NCBI RefSeq assembly: GCF_000427965.1
Contig: NZ_ATZA01000013.1
Coordinates: forward strand, 1 to 64,000
Length of the DNA: 64,000 nucleotides
Direction of reading: 5' to 3'
From: Olivibacter sitiensis DSM 17696
Lineage (GTDB): Bacteria > Bacteroidota > Bacteroidia > Sphingobacteriales > Sphingobacteriaceae
A program made the position numbers and the translations under genes. The notes under the pieces were generated by a model. The model was not told the DNA's origin and made no database searches. It saw nothing but the letters and a program-made list of their open reading frames with translations. Positions 53,221 to 62,728 of this stretch are shown piece by piece; position 1 is the first letter of the stretch, and each line of letters begins with the position of its first letter.

Positions 53221-54852
53221 ATGAAAAAGAATTTATTTAAAGCAGTTTTCTTAGGTATGCTCGCGTTTGCCAGCTGTACCGATTTAACGGAAAATGCATA
53301 TGATCAAATGTTGACCGATGATTTTTACAATAATCGGAACGAAGTACTTTCGGCAGTCTTGAGGCCTTATACCCATGCCAATGCCTGGGTTACACCTTCG
53401 GGACAAGATGGTTGGTGGCGGCCTGCTGAATTGTCAGGAGATCAATTGGCATGGCCTACCAAAGGGAGGCATGGTGAAGACGGAGGCAAATGGAAACGTT
53501 TACATTACCATACCTGGACAGTGGATGAAGGAGGGCTGAACAATGCCTGGAGATTAATGTATTGGGGGATGGGCTTGTGTAATGACCCGATAGAAAATCT
53601 AGAAGCGCGGGAAAGCGCAGACATGGGTATATCCGATGAAGAAAAGGCTGCTTTTATTGCTGAATTGAAGTTGTTAAGGGCATTTCATTACCTGAAGTTA
53701 ATGGACTTGTTTGGAAATATTCCTATTGTAACTCAAGTGGGCATACCCGCACAACCAGAAACTAGGCCAAGAGCGGAGGTTTTTAATTTCATAGAATCTG
53801 AGATTCTGGAAAATGTAAATCAAGCTCCCGTATTGTCCAGAGGAATGATGGGAAGGATGTCACAAGCTGGAGCCTACGCCATGCTCGTAGAGCTTTATCT
53901 CAACGCAGAAGTTTGGACTGGAACACCACGTTGGGATGACTGTATCGCCGCTGCCAACAAGTTGATCAATAGCGAAGCCGGAGGACAAAATGGTACCATG
54001 GAATTGGATCCGAATATTATCGACCAGTTTAAAAATACCAATGACCTGTCCAAGGAAGTAATCATGTCTATCGCATATGATTATACGACCGCCAATTTTC
54101 AACCTTCTTGGCCAGGAGAATTTTTCCATTTCAAACAGCGCGAAATATACGGTGGAGCAAGAAATGGCAATAACGGTATCGTTTTGATCCCAGGGGTTTA
54201 TACTACGTACTCTGACCAGGACTTGAGAAAATCTGAATGGTTGCTTGAAGGTACGCAATACAACTTTGCTACGGGTGCCGTTGTAACCGGATCCGAAGAG
54301 TATAATGAACGGCCATTAGTTTTTGTTGACAACATCAGGAGAAATTCGGTCAATGAGACGTCTTCAACCATGAGTGATGGTGAAGAAAATAGCGGTGTTC
54401 GTTTCAATAAATATAAATTGGGCAATCAGCTAGTTGGGCATGATGGTACTCCCATCGACCTGAACTATAACAACAACGATTGGAATATCTATCGCCTCAC
54501 TTGGATTTACTTTGCAAAGGCAGAAGCTATCATTCGTCAAAATGGAGGAACGGCCAATCAAGAGGCCGTAGACCTGATAAATACGTGTAGGAAGAGAGCA
54601 TTTGCAGAGGCAGATTGGGCGGCTAATGCCTATACGCCAGCTACTTTGACATTGGACGAGCTGTTGGCAGAAAGGGGAAGGGAATTTATTTTTGAGGGCT
54701 TTAGAAGGAATGACCTGATACGCTTCGGTAAGTTCACTTCAGAATCGTGGTGGGATCACCAAGCTAGTCAAGCTACTAGAAGCTTGTTCCCTATTCCTCA
54801 GCAGCAAATAGATATGAACCCCAATTTACAGCAGAATCCTGGCTATAATTAA
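53221..54852 (+). CDS. SusD-like glycan-binding lipoprotein (mannan PUL, second pair)
   Basis: A 543-residue SusD protein. The ATG at 53221 gives the signal MKKNLFKAVFLGMLAFASC (lipobox Cys19); an upstream TTG-type frame extension is not needed. The N-terminal segment is LTENAYDQMLTDDFYNNRNEVL, and the TPR region holds LLRAFHYLKLMDLFGNIPIV. The C-terminal hallmark AERGREFIFEGFRRNDLIRFGKF is followed by NPNLQQNPGYN. It is closer in size to the starch SusD than the 642-residue SusD of the first pair is. Its glycan preference is unknown. A terminator follows at 54881. Confidence 0.93.
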   Translation: MKKNLFKAVFLGMLAFASCTDLTENAYDQMLTDDFYNNRNEVLSAVLRPYTHANAWVTPSGQDGWWRPAELSGDQLAWPTKGRHGEDGGKWKRLHYHTWTVDEGGLNNAWRLMYWGMGLCNDPIENLEARESADMGISDEEKAAFIAELKLLRAFHYLKLMDLFGNIPIVTQVGIPAQPETRPRAEVFNFIESEILENVNQAPVLSRGMMGRMSQAGAYAMLVELYLNAEVWTGTPRWDDCIAAANKLINSEAGGQNGTMELDPNIIDQFKNTNDLSKEVIMSIAYDYTTANFQPSWPGEFFHFKQREIYGGARNGNNGIVLIPGVYTTYSDQDLRKSEWLLEGTQYNFATGAVVTGSEEYNERPLVFVDNIRRNSVNETSSTMSDGEENSGVRFNKYKLGNQLVGHDGTPIDLNYNNNDWNIYRLTWIYFAKAEAIIRQNGGTANQEAVDLINTCRKRAFAEADWAANAYTPATLTLDELLAERGREFIFEGFRRNDLIRFGKFTSESWWDHQASQATRSLFPIPQQQIDMNPNLQQNPGYN

Positions 54853-54880
54853 TTGTGGTTTGTTGTTTTGATTAGTGAGA

Positions 54881-54916
54881 AAGGGTGATTACTATAGAGG
54901 TAATCGCCCTTTTTTA
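54881..54916 (+). terminator. Terminator after the second susD
   Basis: AAGGGTGATTAC (54881-54892) pairs with GTAATCGCCCTT (54900-54911), with one G-T wobble, around a 7-base loop. It is followed by TTTTT, a strong intrinsic terminator, which separates the SusCD transcript from the peptidase gene. Confidence 0.85.
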
Positions 54917-55004
54917 TATCTATTTTGTTGTCTTTCTCCTTAGCGAGCCGAATAAAACGGTAGCCTTGGCCTATAAAGATTTCATTTTCTGTTCATTTGT
55001 GTTC

Positions 55005-55019
55005 TATTAACAATTCGTT
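55005..55019 (+). promoter_or_regulatory. TATTAACAATTCGTT site before the BSP peptidase gene
   Basis: Identical over 15 bases to 49924-49938 in the kinase/susC control region, and followed in both cases by a TTGAC-like string within about 15 bp. This links the peptidase gene at 55086 to the same regulator. Confidence 0.55.
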
Positions 55020-55085
55020 AGCGATTCATTGACAAGATTAGTAGCAAATTTGCTGTATCTTCACAAGATAAAAGATACTATTTAT

Positions 55086-55799
55086 ATGCTTAGAAAAACA
55101 TTATTAGCCGTAGTAATTATCGCTGTCATTGCGGTACAAGAAGGTAAGGCACAGAGAAAAAGTTGGAACGATATGGATCTTACGGGAGCTATCGTAGACA
55201 CGTTAAAGAAAGGTAAATATACCTTGATCTTCATTGACAAATCGCCCGATTTCAATCCCGAATTGAAGCAGCGCTTGATTGAGACGTTCTTTGAGGTGTA
55301 CCCCAAAGAGGCAAAAAAATATAACCCCAAGACTACTCGTCAGGTAACCTTTTTTGTCGATCCCGCATATGACGGTGTAGCAGCTGCTGGCGGAGGCTTG
55401 GTACGTTTCAACCCACAATGGTTCAAGAAAAGTCCAAATGACATCGACGTGGTCACGCACGAGGTGATGCATTTGGTACAAAGCTATCCCCGTGGCGCTG
55501 GTCCGGGATGGATAACCGAAGGTATAGCCGATTATGTACGCTATACCATGGGTGTGGACAATGAAGGCGCTGGATGGTCTTTGACTCCATTTAACGAGAA
55601 GCAATCCTATGAAAATGCTTACCGCATCACCGCTCGGTTTTTCTATTGGATGGAACAGCAAGGACAAAAAAACTTGGTGAAGAAATTGGATCATGCCATG
55701 CGTAGCAAGACATATACCGATGCTTTCTGGAAAGACGAAACTGGAAAGACCGTCGACGAGTGGTGGGCTCAGTATGCCCAAAACCCAGTGTTGAAATAA
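55086..55799 (+). CDS. Exported BSP-family (basic secretory protein) putative zinc peptidase
   Basis: A 237-residue exported protein. The signal MLRKTLLAVVIIAVIAVQEGKAQ is followed by a domain I recognise as the BSP family (related to plant basic secretory proteins). The core is VVTHEVMHLVQSYP, with zinc-binding HEVMH at residues 125-129, and WITEGIADYVRYTMG, in which the Glu/Asp may be the third ligand. The frame is open upstream to 55029 but the ATG at 55086 gives the clean signal. Family members are proposed metallopeptidases, with proof of activity limited as far as I recall. It lies in the mannan PUL between SusD and GH92 genes, so may act on mannoprotein. Confidence 0.82.
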   Translation: MLRKTLLAVVIIAVIAVQEGKAQRKSWNDMDLTGAIVDTLKKGKYTLIFIDKSPDFNPELKQRLIETFFEVYPKEAKKYNPKTTRQVTFFVDPAYDGVAAAGGGLVRFNPQWFKKSPNDIDVVTHEVMHLVQSYPRGAGPGWITEGIADYVRYTMGVDNEGAGWSLTPFNEKQSYENAYRITARFFYWMEQQGQKNLVKKLDHAMRSKTYTDAFWKDETGKTVDEWWAQYAQNPVLK

Positions 55800-55822
55800 T
55801 AAATTTGATTTGTGTGTTGTGA

Positions 55823-55865
55823 ACGGTGGCAATTAGGTATTAATACCTAAATTGTCATCGTTTTT
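55823..55865 (+). terminator. Long hairpin terminator after the peptidase gene
   Basis: ACGGTGGCAATT (55823-55834) pairs with AATTGTCATCGT (ends 55861), with two G-T wobbles and one bulge, enclosing the 18-bp palindrome TTAGGTATTAATACCTAA (55833-55850). TTTTT follows. The next GH92 starts 27 bp beyond, so a promoter for it must lie very close or it depends on read-through. Confidence 0.75.
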
Positions 55866-55891
55866 AGTATTTATCTAGATAGATAGAAAGA

Positions 55892-58180
55892 ATGATTGAT
55901 AAGAAAAGCTTAATTACGTTGTTGCTATTGTCGCCTGCTGCCATATGGGCGCAAACAAATGATTTGGTACCTTATGTGAAGCCCATAATCGGTACGGCTA
56001 AAATGGGGCACACTTATCCAGGGCCTACGGTGCCCTTTGGCTCCGTGCAGCTCAGTCCCGATACCGATACCATTCCCTATGCCGTAGACGGTAGGTACAA
56101 TGGTGAGGTATATCGCTATTGTGCAGGTTATCAATATGACGACCCTACCATCGTTGGTTTTAGCCACACCCATTTTAGTGGGGTAGGGCATTCCGATCTG
56201 GGCGACTTTTTGATCATGCCCACCGTGGGTGCTTTACAGATGAATCCCGGCACAGCCGATAATCCAAAGGGTGGTTATCGTTCGGCCTATAGCCACGACA
56301 ATGAAGTAGCCGAGGCAAATTATTATAAGGTGAAGTTGGATGACGACAACATCTTGGCCGAACTCACCACCAGCACGCGTGTAGGTTTCCATCAATACAC
56401 CTTTCCCAAGTCGGATCAATCGCATATTATCCTAGACCTGATGGCGGGGATATACAACTATGATGACAAGAATGTGTGGACGGTGGTACGCGTGGTAAAC
56501 GATACCCTGATCACAGGCTACCGCCAGACCAACGGTTGGGCCCGCACGCGAACCGTCTATTTTGCCATGAGCTTTTCCAAGCCTTTCAAAGAGTACGGTA
56601 CACAGAATAACGATGGGCCTAAGGTGTACCGAGGTTTCTGGGGCAAATTTGACCAGTCCAAGAACTTTCCGGACGTAGCGGGCAAGAAGCTGCGCATGCA
56701 TTTCGATTTTGATACCCAGGAAGGTGAGCAGATCAAGGTGAAAATGGCACTGAGCCCGGTGAGCATGCGCAATGCGCTGGAAAACATGCAGGCCGAAGTA
56801 CCTCACTGGGATTTCGACAAAGTGAAGCTAGATGGACAAACGCAGTGGCAAAAGGAACTGGAAAAAATCAGGGTGGATGTACCTACGGACGAAGATCGTA
56901 TCAACTTCTATACGGCCATGTACCATGCGGCGCTGATGCCTAGCATTTACATGGATGTGAATGGGGAGTATAAGGGACTAGATCAAGAAGTGCACAAGGC
57001 AGAAGGATTTACCAACTATACCTCTTTCTCCATTTGGGATACCTTCAGGGCTTTCCATCCTTATCTCAACCTTATCAATCCCTCGCGCAATGCCGATATG
57101 GTGGCTTCCGTGATGGCGCATTACGATCAGAGCGCCTTGCCCATGTTGCCAGTATGGTCGCATTATGCCAATGATAATTGGTGCATGAGTGGTTATCATA
57201 GTGTCTCCGTAGTGGCCGATGCCATCATCAAGGGGGTCTATCAGGGTGACGCGGAAAAAGCGTTGGAGGCCTGTGTCACTACGGCCAACAGGAGGAGCTA
57301 TGAAGGAATAGGCGAATACATCGACAAAGGCTACGTGCCGGCAGAAAAGTCAGGTACGTCGGTTTCCAATACCTTGGAATACGCCTACGATGACTGGTGC
57401 ATTGCGCAATTGGCCAAACATTTGGGCAAGACCGATATATACGATACCTTCATAAAAAGGGCTGCCAGCTGGAAAAATGTGTATGACCCATCCATTGGCT
57501 TTATGCGACCCAAACTGGCCGATGGCAGCTTTAAGAAGGAATTTGACGTATTGGAAACGCATGGTCAAGGTTTCATAGAGGGCAATTCATGGAATTTCAG
57601 TCTCTATGTACCACATGACCCCGTCGCTATGATGGAGAATATGGGAGGCAAGAAGCGCCTTTCCCGCTATCTGGATTCGCTCTTTACCATGCACTTGCCG
57701 GACGAGTTCTTTGCCAATACGGAGGATATCACTCGTGAGGGGATTATTGGCAACTATGTGCATGGCAATGAGCCATCGCACCACGTGGCCTATCTGTACA
57801 ACATTACTGGCGAACCTTATAAGACGCAGGAAAAGATCAGGATGATCCTTAAGAATCAATACCACAATGGATCTGACGGCTTGGGCGGCAATGATGATTG
57901 CGGTCAAATGAGTGCTTGGTATATCTTCAGTTCCTTAGGATTTTATCCAGTGGCTCCGGCTTCAGACGAATATTGGCTGGGCAGTCCTGCGGTAAGTAGT
58001 GCATCCATCCGTCTGGAAAATGGCAAAAACATACAGATACGCGCCATCAATCAATCGGACAAGAATGTATATGTCAAGAAGGTGACGCTGAATGGCAAGG
58101 AAGTAAAAGGCTACAAACTGCACCATGCCGATTTGCTCCAGGGCGGCGAATTGGTGTTTTATATGAGCGGGAAAAGATAA
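55892..58180 (+). CDS. GH92 alpha-mannosidase (alpha-1,2 type, canonical catalytic Glu)
   Basis: A 762-residue exported enzyme with signal MIDKKSLITLLLLSPAAIWAQ. The N-terminal beta-sandwich starts VKPIIGTAKMGHTYPGPTVPFG and contains GFSHTHFSGVGHSDLGDFL. The catalytic acid is Glu627 in HGNEPSHHVAYLYN and the base region is NDDCGQMSAWYIFSSLGFYPV. This matches the calcium-dependent exo-alpha-1,2-mannosidase group (Bacteroides BT3990-like, from memory). It differs in sequence from the two Gln-type GH92 enzymes at 32955 and 37116, so the locus covers both kinds of linkage. No operator of the TAAAACG type was found before it. Confidence 0.93.
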   Translation: MIDKKSLITLLLLSPAAIWAQTNDLVPYVKPIIGTAKMGHTYPGPTVPFGSVQLSPDTDTIPYAVDGRYNGEVYRYCAGYQYDDPTIVGFSHTHFSGVGHSDLGDFLIMPTVGALQMNPGTADNPKGGYRSAYSHDNEVAEANYYKVKLDDDNILAELTTSTRVGFHQYTFPKSDQSHIILDLMAGIYNYDDKNVWTVVRVVNDTLITGYRQTNGWARTRTVYFAMSFSKPFKEYGTQNNDGPKVYRGFWGKFDQSKNFPDVAGKKLRMHFDFDTQEGEQIKVKMALSPVSMRNALENMQAEVPHWDFDKVKLDGQTQWQKELEKIRVDVPTDEDRINFYTAMYHAALMPSIYMDVNGEYKGLDQEVHKAEGFTNYTSFSIWDTFRAFHPYLNLINPSRNADMVASVMAHYDQSALPMLPVWSHYANDNWCMSGYHSVSVVADAIIKGVYQGDAEKALEACVTTANRRSYEGIGEYIDKGYVPAEKSGTSVSNTLEYAYDDWCIAQLAKHLGKTDIYDTFIKRAASWKNVYDPSIGFMRPKLADGSFKKEFDVLETHGQGFIEGNSWNFSLYVPHDPVAMMENMGGKKRLSRYLDSLFTMHLPDEFFANTEDITREGIIGNYVHGNEPSHHVAYLYNITGEPYKTQEKIRMILKNQYHNGSDGLGGNDDCGQMSAWYIFSSLGFYPVAPASDEYWLGSPAVSSASIRLENGKNIQIRAINQSDKNVYVKKVTLNGKEVKGYKLHHADLLQGGELVFYMSGKR

Positions 58181-58198
58181 ATTAAATCTGCAGGATAA

Positions 58199-58247
58199 AA
58201 TCACTTGTCTAGTGGGGCGATCCGATCGCCCCACTAGACAAGTGATT
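58199..58247. terminator. 24-bp perfect inverted repeat between convergent genes
   Basis: Arms at 58199-58222 and 58224-58247 are exact reverse complements with a single central base, so the folded stem has about 22 pairs. It sits between the plus-strand GH92 end and the minus-strand TlpA-like gene end. TTTTAT follows on the minus strand, while the plus side lacks a T-run. A bidirectional terminator is the simplest reading. Confidence 0.75.
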
Positions 58248-58255
58248 GTCTCAAT

Positions 58256-60010
58256 TTACGGGAACGTAATTTTTGTAAGGCCATATTGTTCTGCAAGTAA
58301 TCGCATCTCGCCTTCAAATCGGTAAAACGGAAAATCATCATTCATAATATTACCTATTCTGTTGACTAAGACATACCTCGGAATTCCATTAAAATTGAAG
58401 AGATCTTGCAAGAGATAGTAATCGTCTTTTGAAAGGCGGATGGAGTTGAACAGCCCCTGTTCACGCACGAAATCATCGTATTTTTTTTGAGGCGATCCAA
58501 TTTCTGATGTGATAAACAGAAAGTCGAGTTCGGCATCATTTTTACGAAATTTTGCTCTAGTTTGTTGTTTGTCTTGGATGTTGGAGATGCAGGGAGGACA
58601 GTAAATCGCCCAGAAGTCGACAAGCAGGAATTTTCCATTATAGGGAGCAATGATTTTTTTGAAAAGCGCTCCACCTTTTGTTTCTGGTAAAGGGTAGCCA
58701 TCTACTGGCCCCTTTTGATAGGCTTGTTCATAAAGTCGGTCACATTCCGAAACTAACCACGGAAAGTCTATCCCTTGTTTGAATGAATGGATGAACGCCT
58801 TACCTTCCACTCGGTCCATTAATTGAAAATGTGATTTGAGGGCTCTTATCTTCATAATATTGTATAACAGGTTTTTTTCCAATTTAAAGTTATTTGTTAA
58901 TACGGAATCTTTCGCTGCCCAATGCAGCAGCAGGCTGCTAGCTTTTAAACTACGGTTTTGTATTGGCGAATTGTAGGTGCGATACTTCTGCAATATAGTT
59001 GGATTGTTGGCCAGCCATGTGGCGATTTCTCGTAGGGCGGAGTCGGATTTACCACTATCTGTCTCGTTGGCAATTTCCGTAAGGCTTTTAAATTCGCGAT
59101 AGGCTTCCGTAGCTTCCATGTCGAGTTCTTCTCGCATAAAGTCGAGCACACTTTTTTTAGGCGCAACGTTTACCGGGATAGGAATGATAAAAGGGGGACT
59201 ATTTTCAAAAGAATTGATAAACTGAAGAAAAGAAGGGCATGCAATTAAACTGCTGTCATTGAAGTTAATCCGGTTTAGGAAATCGTAATAGTTGTCCGGA
59301 AAATCATCCCGTTTTTCCCTGTTGTTTGCATATTTAAGCAATTGGGATGCGTAATGGCTGTTTACCTCGTTTTGGACGATGTGTTTGGTTAATGGTAAGC
59401 TATTCGCCCAATCTGCCTCTTTGTAAAACTTATGCAACGTAGAATCCCAACGTGTAATTTGCCATTTCTTGAAGGCGTCAGGAGCTAATTTGTCGGCAAA
59501 GTCAAGGAAAATCTCCTGGTCATTCAAGGCTAGATGAAATTTGACGAGTTCCGCGTTGACGCTGGCATTTTTGCCTTTATAATGGACATTTCTCAACAGA
59601 CTATACCCTTTTGATGCTTTGGTATATATCTCGTTCCAGTTCAGAAGGATGGCCAAGTTTGCTCCAGGTTCGATATAAACATAAGTAGCTATATCATCAA
59701 AGTACAATTGTAGGTATTTCGGATATTTCAACGATAAGCTGGCCTCGAAGCGTCCATCTTTATCAAATGAGATTAAAGCGATTTGTTCTTCGCTGGCAAC
59801 GGGGTCATAGAGATCTGCCGTACCGGTTTTTAAATGAACGTTATTTGGGTAGTCTTGGATATATCCCACGAGCTTGGTTGTCTCCCCTGCATCAATTTCC
59901 AGTTGGGCATCTATCCATAATGAAACCGAGTCCGGTATTTTTTCCCATTGGCCATATAAAGCATGACAATAGGTCAAATAAAGAGATAGGAGGATGATTT
60001 TGCATTTCAT
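58256..60010 (-). CDS. TlpA-like thioredoxin-fold exported protein
   Basis: A 584-residue protein with a signal peptide (MKCKIILLSLYLTYCHALYGQ). The N-terminal half is a beta-rich domain of the DUF4369 type found ahead of TlpA in this phylum. The middle is an uncharacterised helical stretch. The C-terminal thioredoxin domain has the active site FWAIYCPPC (Cys471 and Cys474) within VDFWAIYCPPCISNIQDK, and the cis-Pro region FNGIPRYVLVNR. It probably reduces disulfides in the periplasm. It is the last gene of a four-gene minus-strand cluster, 29 bp after the beta-barrel gene. Confidence 0.85.
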   Translation of the reverse strand: MKCKIILLSLYLTYCHALYGQWEKIPDSVSLWIDAQLEIDAGETTKLVGYIQDYPNNVHLKTGTADLYDPVASEEQIALISFDKDGRFEASLSLKYPKYLQLYFDDIATYVYIEPGANLAILLNWNEIYTKASKGYSLLRNVHYKGKNASVNAELVKFHLALNDQEIFLDFADKLAPDAFKKWQITRWDSTLHKFYKEADWANSLPLTKHIVQNEVNSHYASQLLKYANNREKRDDFPDNYYDFLNRINFNDSSLIACPSFLQFINSFENSPPFIIPIPVNVAPKKSVLDFMREELDMEATEAYREFKSLTEIANETDSGKSDSALREIATWLANNPTILQKYRTYNSPIQNRSLKASSLLLHWAAKDSVLTNNFKLEKNLLYNIMKIRALKSHFQLMDRVEGKAFIHSFKQGIDFPWLVSECDRLYEQAYQKGPVDGYPLPETKGGALFKKIIAPYNGKFLLVDFWAIYCPPCISNIQDKQQTRAKFRKNDAELDFLFITSEIGSPQKKYDDFVREQGLFNSIRLSKDDYYLLQDLFNFNGIPRYVLVNRIGNIMNDDFPFYRFEGEMRLLAEQYGLTKITFP

Positions 60011-60039
60011 TATTGTTCAAATTAAATTGCTTCTTGTCT

Positions 60040-62712
60040 TTATTTCGTCTTTGCCTGTCTAAATTGGTAGACGTATCCCAGTAAAAAATATTGCCTTAAT
60101 ACATTGCTTTCATAGTAATAAATGGAGTTGGCCGAGCCTCCTCTGTAGACATTGTTGTTTTGGTTCAGCATATCAAAGGCGCTAAGCTTGATTTGACTAT
60201 CGTTCTTGAAGTTGTAATACAGCGATGTGTTCAGTAGATGATAGGATTGGTTGTTGGATATGCCACCTGCCTGATTGCGCAGGTTATAGCTGCATTCCAG
60301 TGTTAGCCCCTTTATTTTGTTGGCAGTAGCACCTATACCTATTTGGTGAGTTGCGTAGTTGATGTCCCTGAAATTATCGTTCTGGACCGAATTTTTGTTT
60401 GAGTTCCATCCAAACTGGTAGGACGGGGAGATTCCTAGCCATTGTTGCCAAGACAGCGTGAACTCTTGGCGCCACGTGAAGTTCAAGTTGCTAGACTTGT
60501 TTTCAATGTCATTGATGGTGGTATATTGTTGGTTCAAATTGGCGTTTAGATTGGAGGATGCGTTGAGATGCCACGATTTTCCCAGGTTTATCCTTCGGCT
60601 GACATTAGTTCCCATGTACATCCGGTCTGTTCCCGGGGCTTGATATTGCCGAGATACGCTACGGCCATTGGTCAAATCCCTATTTGTCGAATACCCAACG
60701 GATTTATCTTGCATCATATAATTGCCATAAACATAAAATCCACCTTTCATGCCGTACTTGGAATAGTTGACGTTGAATTGTTCTGTCTTGATGTTGTCAA
60801 AATCGGTGGAAGCTAGCGTATAGTACAGGTTATTGATGCGGTTGTCTACGGTCTGTATGCTGTAAAGGCTGGGGCCCTGAACTCGCTGTTCATATTTTAG
60901 GGTGAAGCTGTTGTAGCGCAGTTGGGCTTCGGGAAGCCAATATTGCTTGTCGACTTTGCGGCTTGGCAATACACCGAGGTAATCAAAGTCATTGCCGCGC
61001 CATAGCGTAGAAATGCCTCCATTTAAGGATATCCGTTTAGTAATGAGCCAAGTTAATAGGCCACCGGTAATATATTCCGTAGAGTGGAAGAGGAGGTCGT
61101 TTTGTAGGGAAGACTCTGTGTCATTTATAGCGTGGATATGTTCCTTCCTGTTAGTCCTGTTATAGATCAGTTGACCAAAAATATCTGTGCGGAACTTTTC
61201 GCTTAGTGGAATTAATGTGTTCAGCCGCACGTTGCTGTTGCGGTTGTCGTTAGGAGACCAGTTGGTGATCAGTTGATTCGTTTCAGAACCACTTTCGCCA
61301 AATATTGCCGTGTATTGCTGTGTTTCGGAGTTGTTTCTACTGTCCATGATGGACTGCGAATAGTTAAGGGATAGGACCGCCTTTTTGTAATAGCTTTTCT
61401 CTACATAGAAGTTGTGGCTATAGTCTATGCTGTTGCCAGCGCTTTTTGAATTGTTGCGGTTGGTGTTGAGTGCGCTTGTGGGATCTGCTAGGTCATTGAT
61501 GTTCGCGTTGGCAGATGTATTCCGGTTAAGGCCTAGTTTTGGTTCGAAACGCAGGAAGAATGTGGTGTCAAATTTATGTTGAAATTTGCCATTCAGCGTA
61601 TGCCGATGTTCCCGCCTTTCGTTATTTGAATTGTTCTTGCTGAATTGGGTGGTGCTACCATAGTCGGTTTCCGACTCCGACAGTGTGTTCTGTACACTGT
61701 TTTTGTAGGCATAGAGGTACATGAGGTTCAATTTGGTGACCTTGCCCCAATCGTAATTCACGTTGGTTCCCCCTGAAATATCATTCCCCACGCCAAAGTA
61801 GTTGGCGCCCCCGAAGTTTCCAAATCCGAAGTTCTCCGATCTACCTAGGCCTGCATGTTGCGAAAGCTCGCTGTAGTCAAAGGACTGCCGGTTGATGTTG
61901 TTCCCAAAGCCAATAAGGCTGATCTGTAGGGTATCCCTAAACGTGTTCAAGAGCGCACCGGCTTCGTACCGGTCACGCGAGCCACCACTGGCGTAGGCTT
62001 TTCCAAAATCCGTGCGCACAAGTGCACGTTTGAATTTCAGGTTGATGCTAATGGGCAGGTCATTCTCGTTGTCTACAGGCCTTTTGGAATCGCCCTTGTC
62101 CCTATACACCTGCACCGTCTGCACCATATCTGCGTCGAGGTTTCTGGTGGCGATGCGTAAATCCTGGGCGAAAAATTCCTTTCCGTTCACCTTCACGGAG
62201 CTGACTTCCTTGCCCTCATAATAGATGGTGCCATCTAGGTTGACTTGTAGGCCAGGGAGTTGCTGCAGCAACGCCTCCACATTGGCACCCGGGCGTGTTT
62301 TGAAGTAGTCCGTATTATACTCCAGCGTATCTTGATTCATGCGTATAGGTGGCTGCCCCACATCGATCACTACCTCGTCCAACAGTTGCTCTTCCAGCAG
62401 CAAATTCTCGAAATCTTTGCTGCTTTCATTTGGTAGAACGAAAGTTTGCCGATGCGCGTTGAGGCCTACGTGACTGATGACCAAAAGAAGCTTTTGGTTT
62501 ATCGGGAGACGGTACATTTTAAATTGGCCCTTGTTGTCCGTGAGCGTGTAGGACAATACCGTGGAGTCGCTCGCGTTGATAACGGATACCGTAGCCTTTT
62601 CTATGGGTTCGTTATTTGCGCGGTGGGCAAGGCCCGTGATAGATCCTTTGTTTTGGGCACGCAGGTAGCAAGACGAAAGTAGCAAGAGTAGTAGGACAAG
62701 GGTTGATCGCAT
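60040..62712 (-). CDS. TonB-receptor-like outer-membrane beta-barrel protein
   Basis: An 890-residue protein with signal MRSTLVLLLLLLSSCYLRAQ, a CarboxypepD_reg-like domain (GSITGLAHRANNEPIEKATVSV), and a plug-like segment (LLDEVVIDVGQPPIRMNQDTLEY, then VEALLQQLPGLQVNLDGTIYYEG and SVKVNGKEFFAQD). The barrel is long and rich in aromatic and Asn residues. This is the OMP_b-brl_3 type seen in Bacteroidota, which lacks a SusD partner. No SusD gene is present, so it may carry a peptide, siderophore or other cargo, not a PUL glycan. It lies 16 bp downstream of the peptidase-like gene. Confidence 0.88.
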   Translation of the reverse strand: MRSTLVLLLLLLSSCYLRAQNKGSITGLAHRANNEPIEKATVSVINASDSTVLSYTLTDNKGQFKMYRLPINQKLLLVISHVGLNAHRQTFVLPNESSKDFENLLLEEQLLDEVVIDVGQPPIRMNQDTLEYNTDYFKTRPGANVEALLQQLPGLQVNLDGTIYYEGKEVSSVKVNGKEFFAQDLRIATRNLDADMVQTVQVYRDKGDSKRPVDNENDLPISINLKFKRALVRTDFGKAYASGGSRDRYEAGALLNTFRDTLQISLIGFGNNINRQSFDYSELSQHAGLGRSENFGFGNFGGANYFGVGNDISGGTNVNYDWGKVTKLNLMYLYAYKNSVQNTLSESETDYGSTTQFSKNNSNNERREHRHTLNGKFQHKFDTTFFLRFEPKLGLNRNTSANANINDLADPTSALNTNRNNSKSAGNSIDYSHNFYVEKSYYKKAVLSLNYSQSIMDSRNNSETQQYTAIFGESGSETNQLITNWSPNDNRNSNVRLNTLIPLSEKFRTDIFGQLIYNRTNRKEHIHAINDTESSLQNDLLFHSTEYITGGLLTWLITKRISLNGGISTLWRGNDFDYLGVLPSRKVDKQYWLPEAQLRYNSFTLKYEQRVQGPSLYSIQTVDNRINNLYYTLASTDFDNIKTEQFNVNYSKYGMKGGFYVYGNYMMQDKSVGYSTNRDLTNGRSVSRQYQAPGTDRMYMGTNVSRRINLGKSWHLNASSNLNANLNQQYTTINDIENKSSNLNFTWRQEFTLSWQQWLGISPSYQFGWNSNKNSVQNDNFRDINYATHQIGIGATANKIKGLTLECSYNLRNQAGGISNNQSYHLLNTSLYYNFKNDSQIKLSAFDMLNQNNNVYRGGSANSIYYYESNVLRQYFLLGYVYQFRQAKTK

Positions 62713-62728
62713 GGCAAAAGGTATTGTG

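Noticed and set aside
54951-54966. Possible fifth TAAAACG operator (TAAAACGGTAGC) before the peptidase gene
   Set aside because: Only the left half matches; the right half is not palindromic or flank-conserved.
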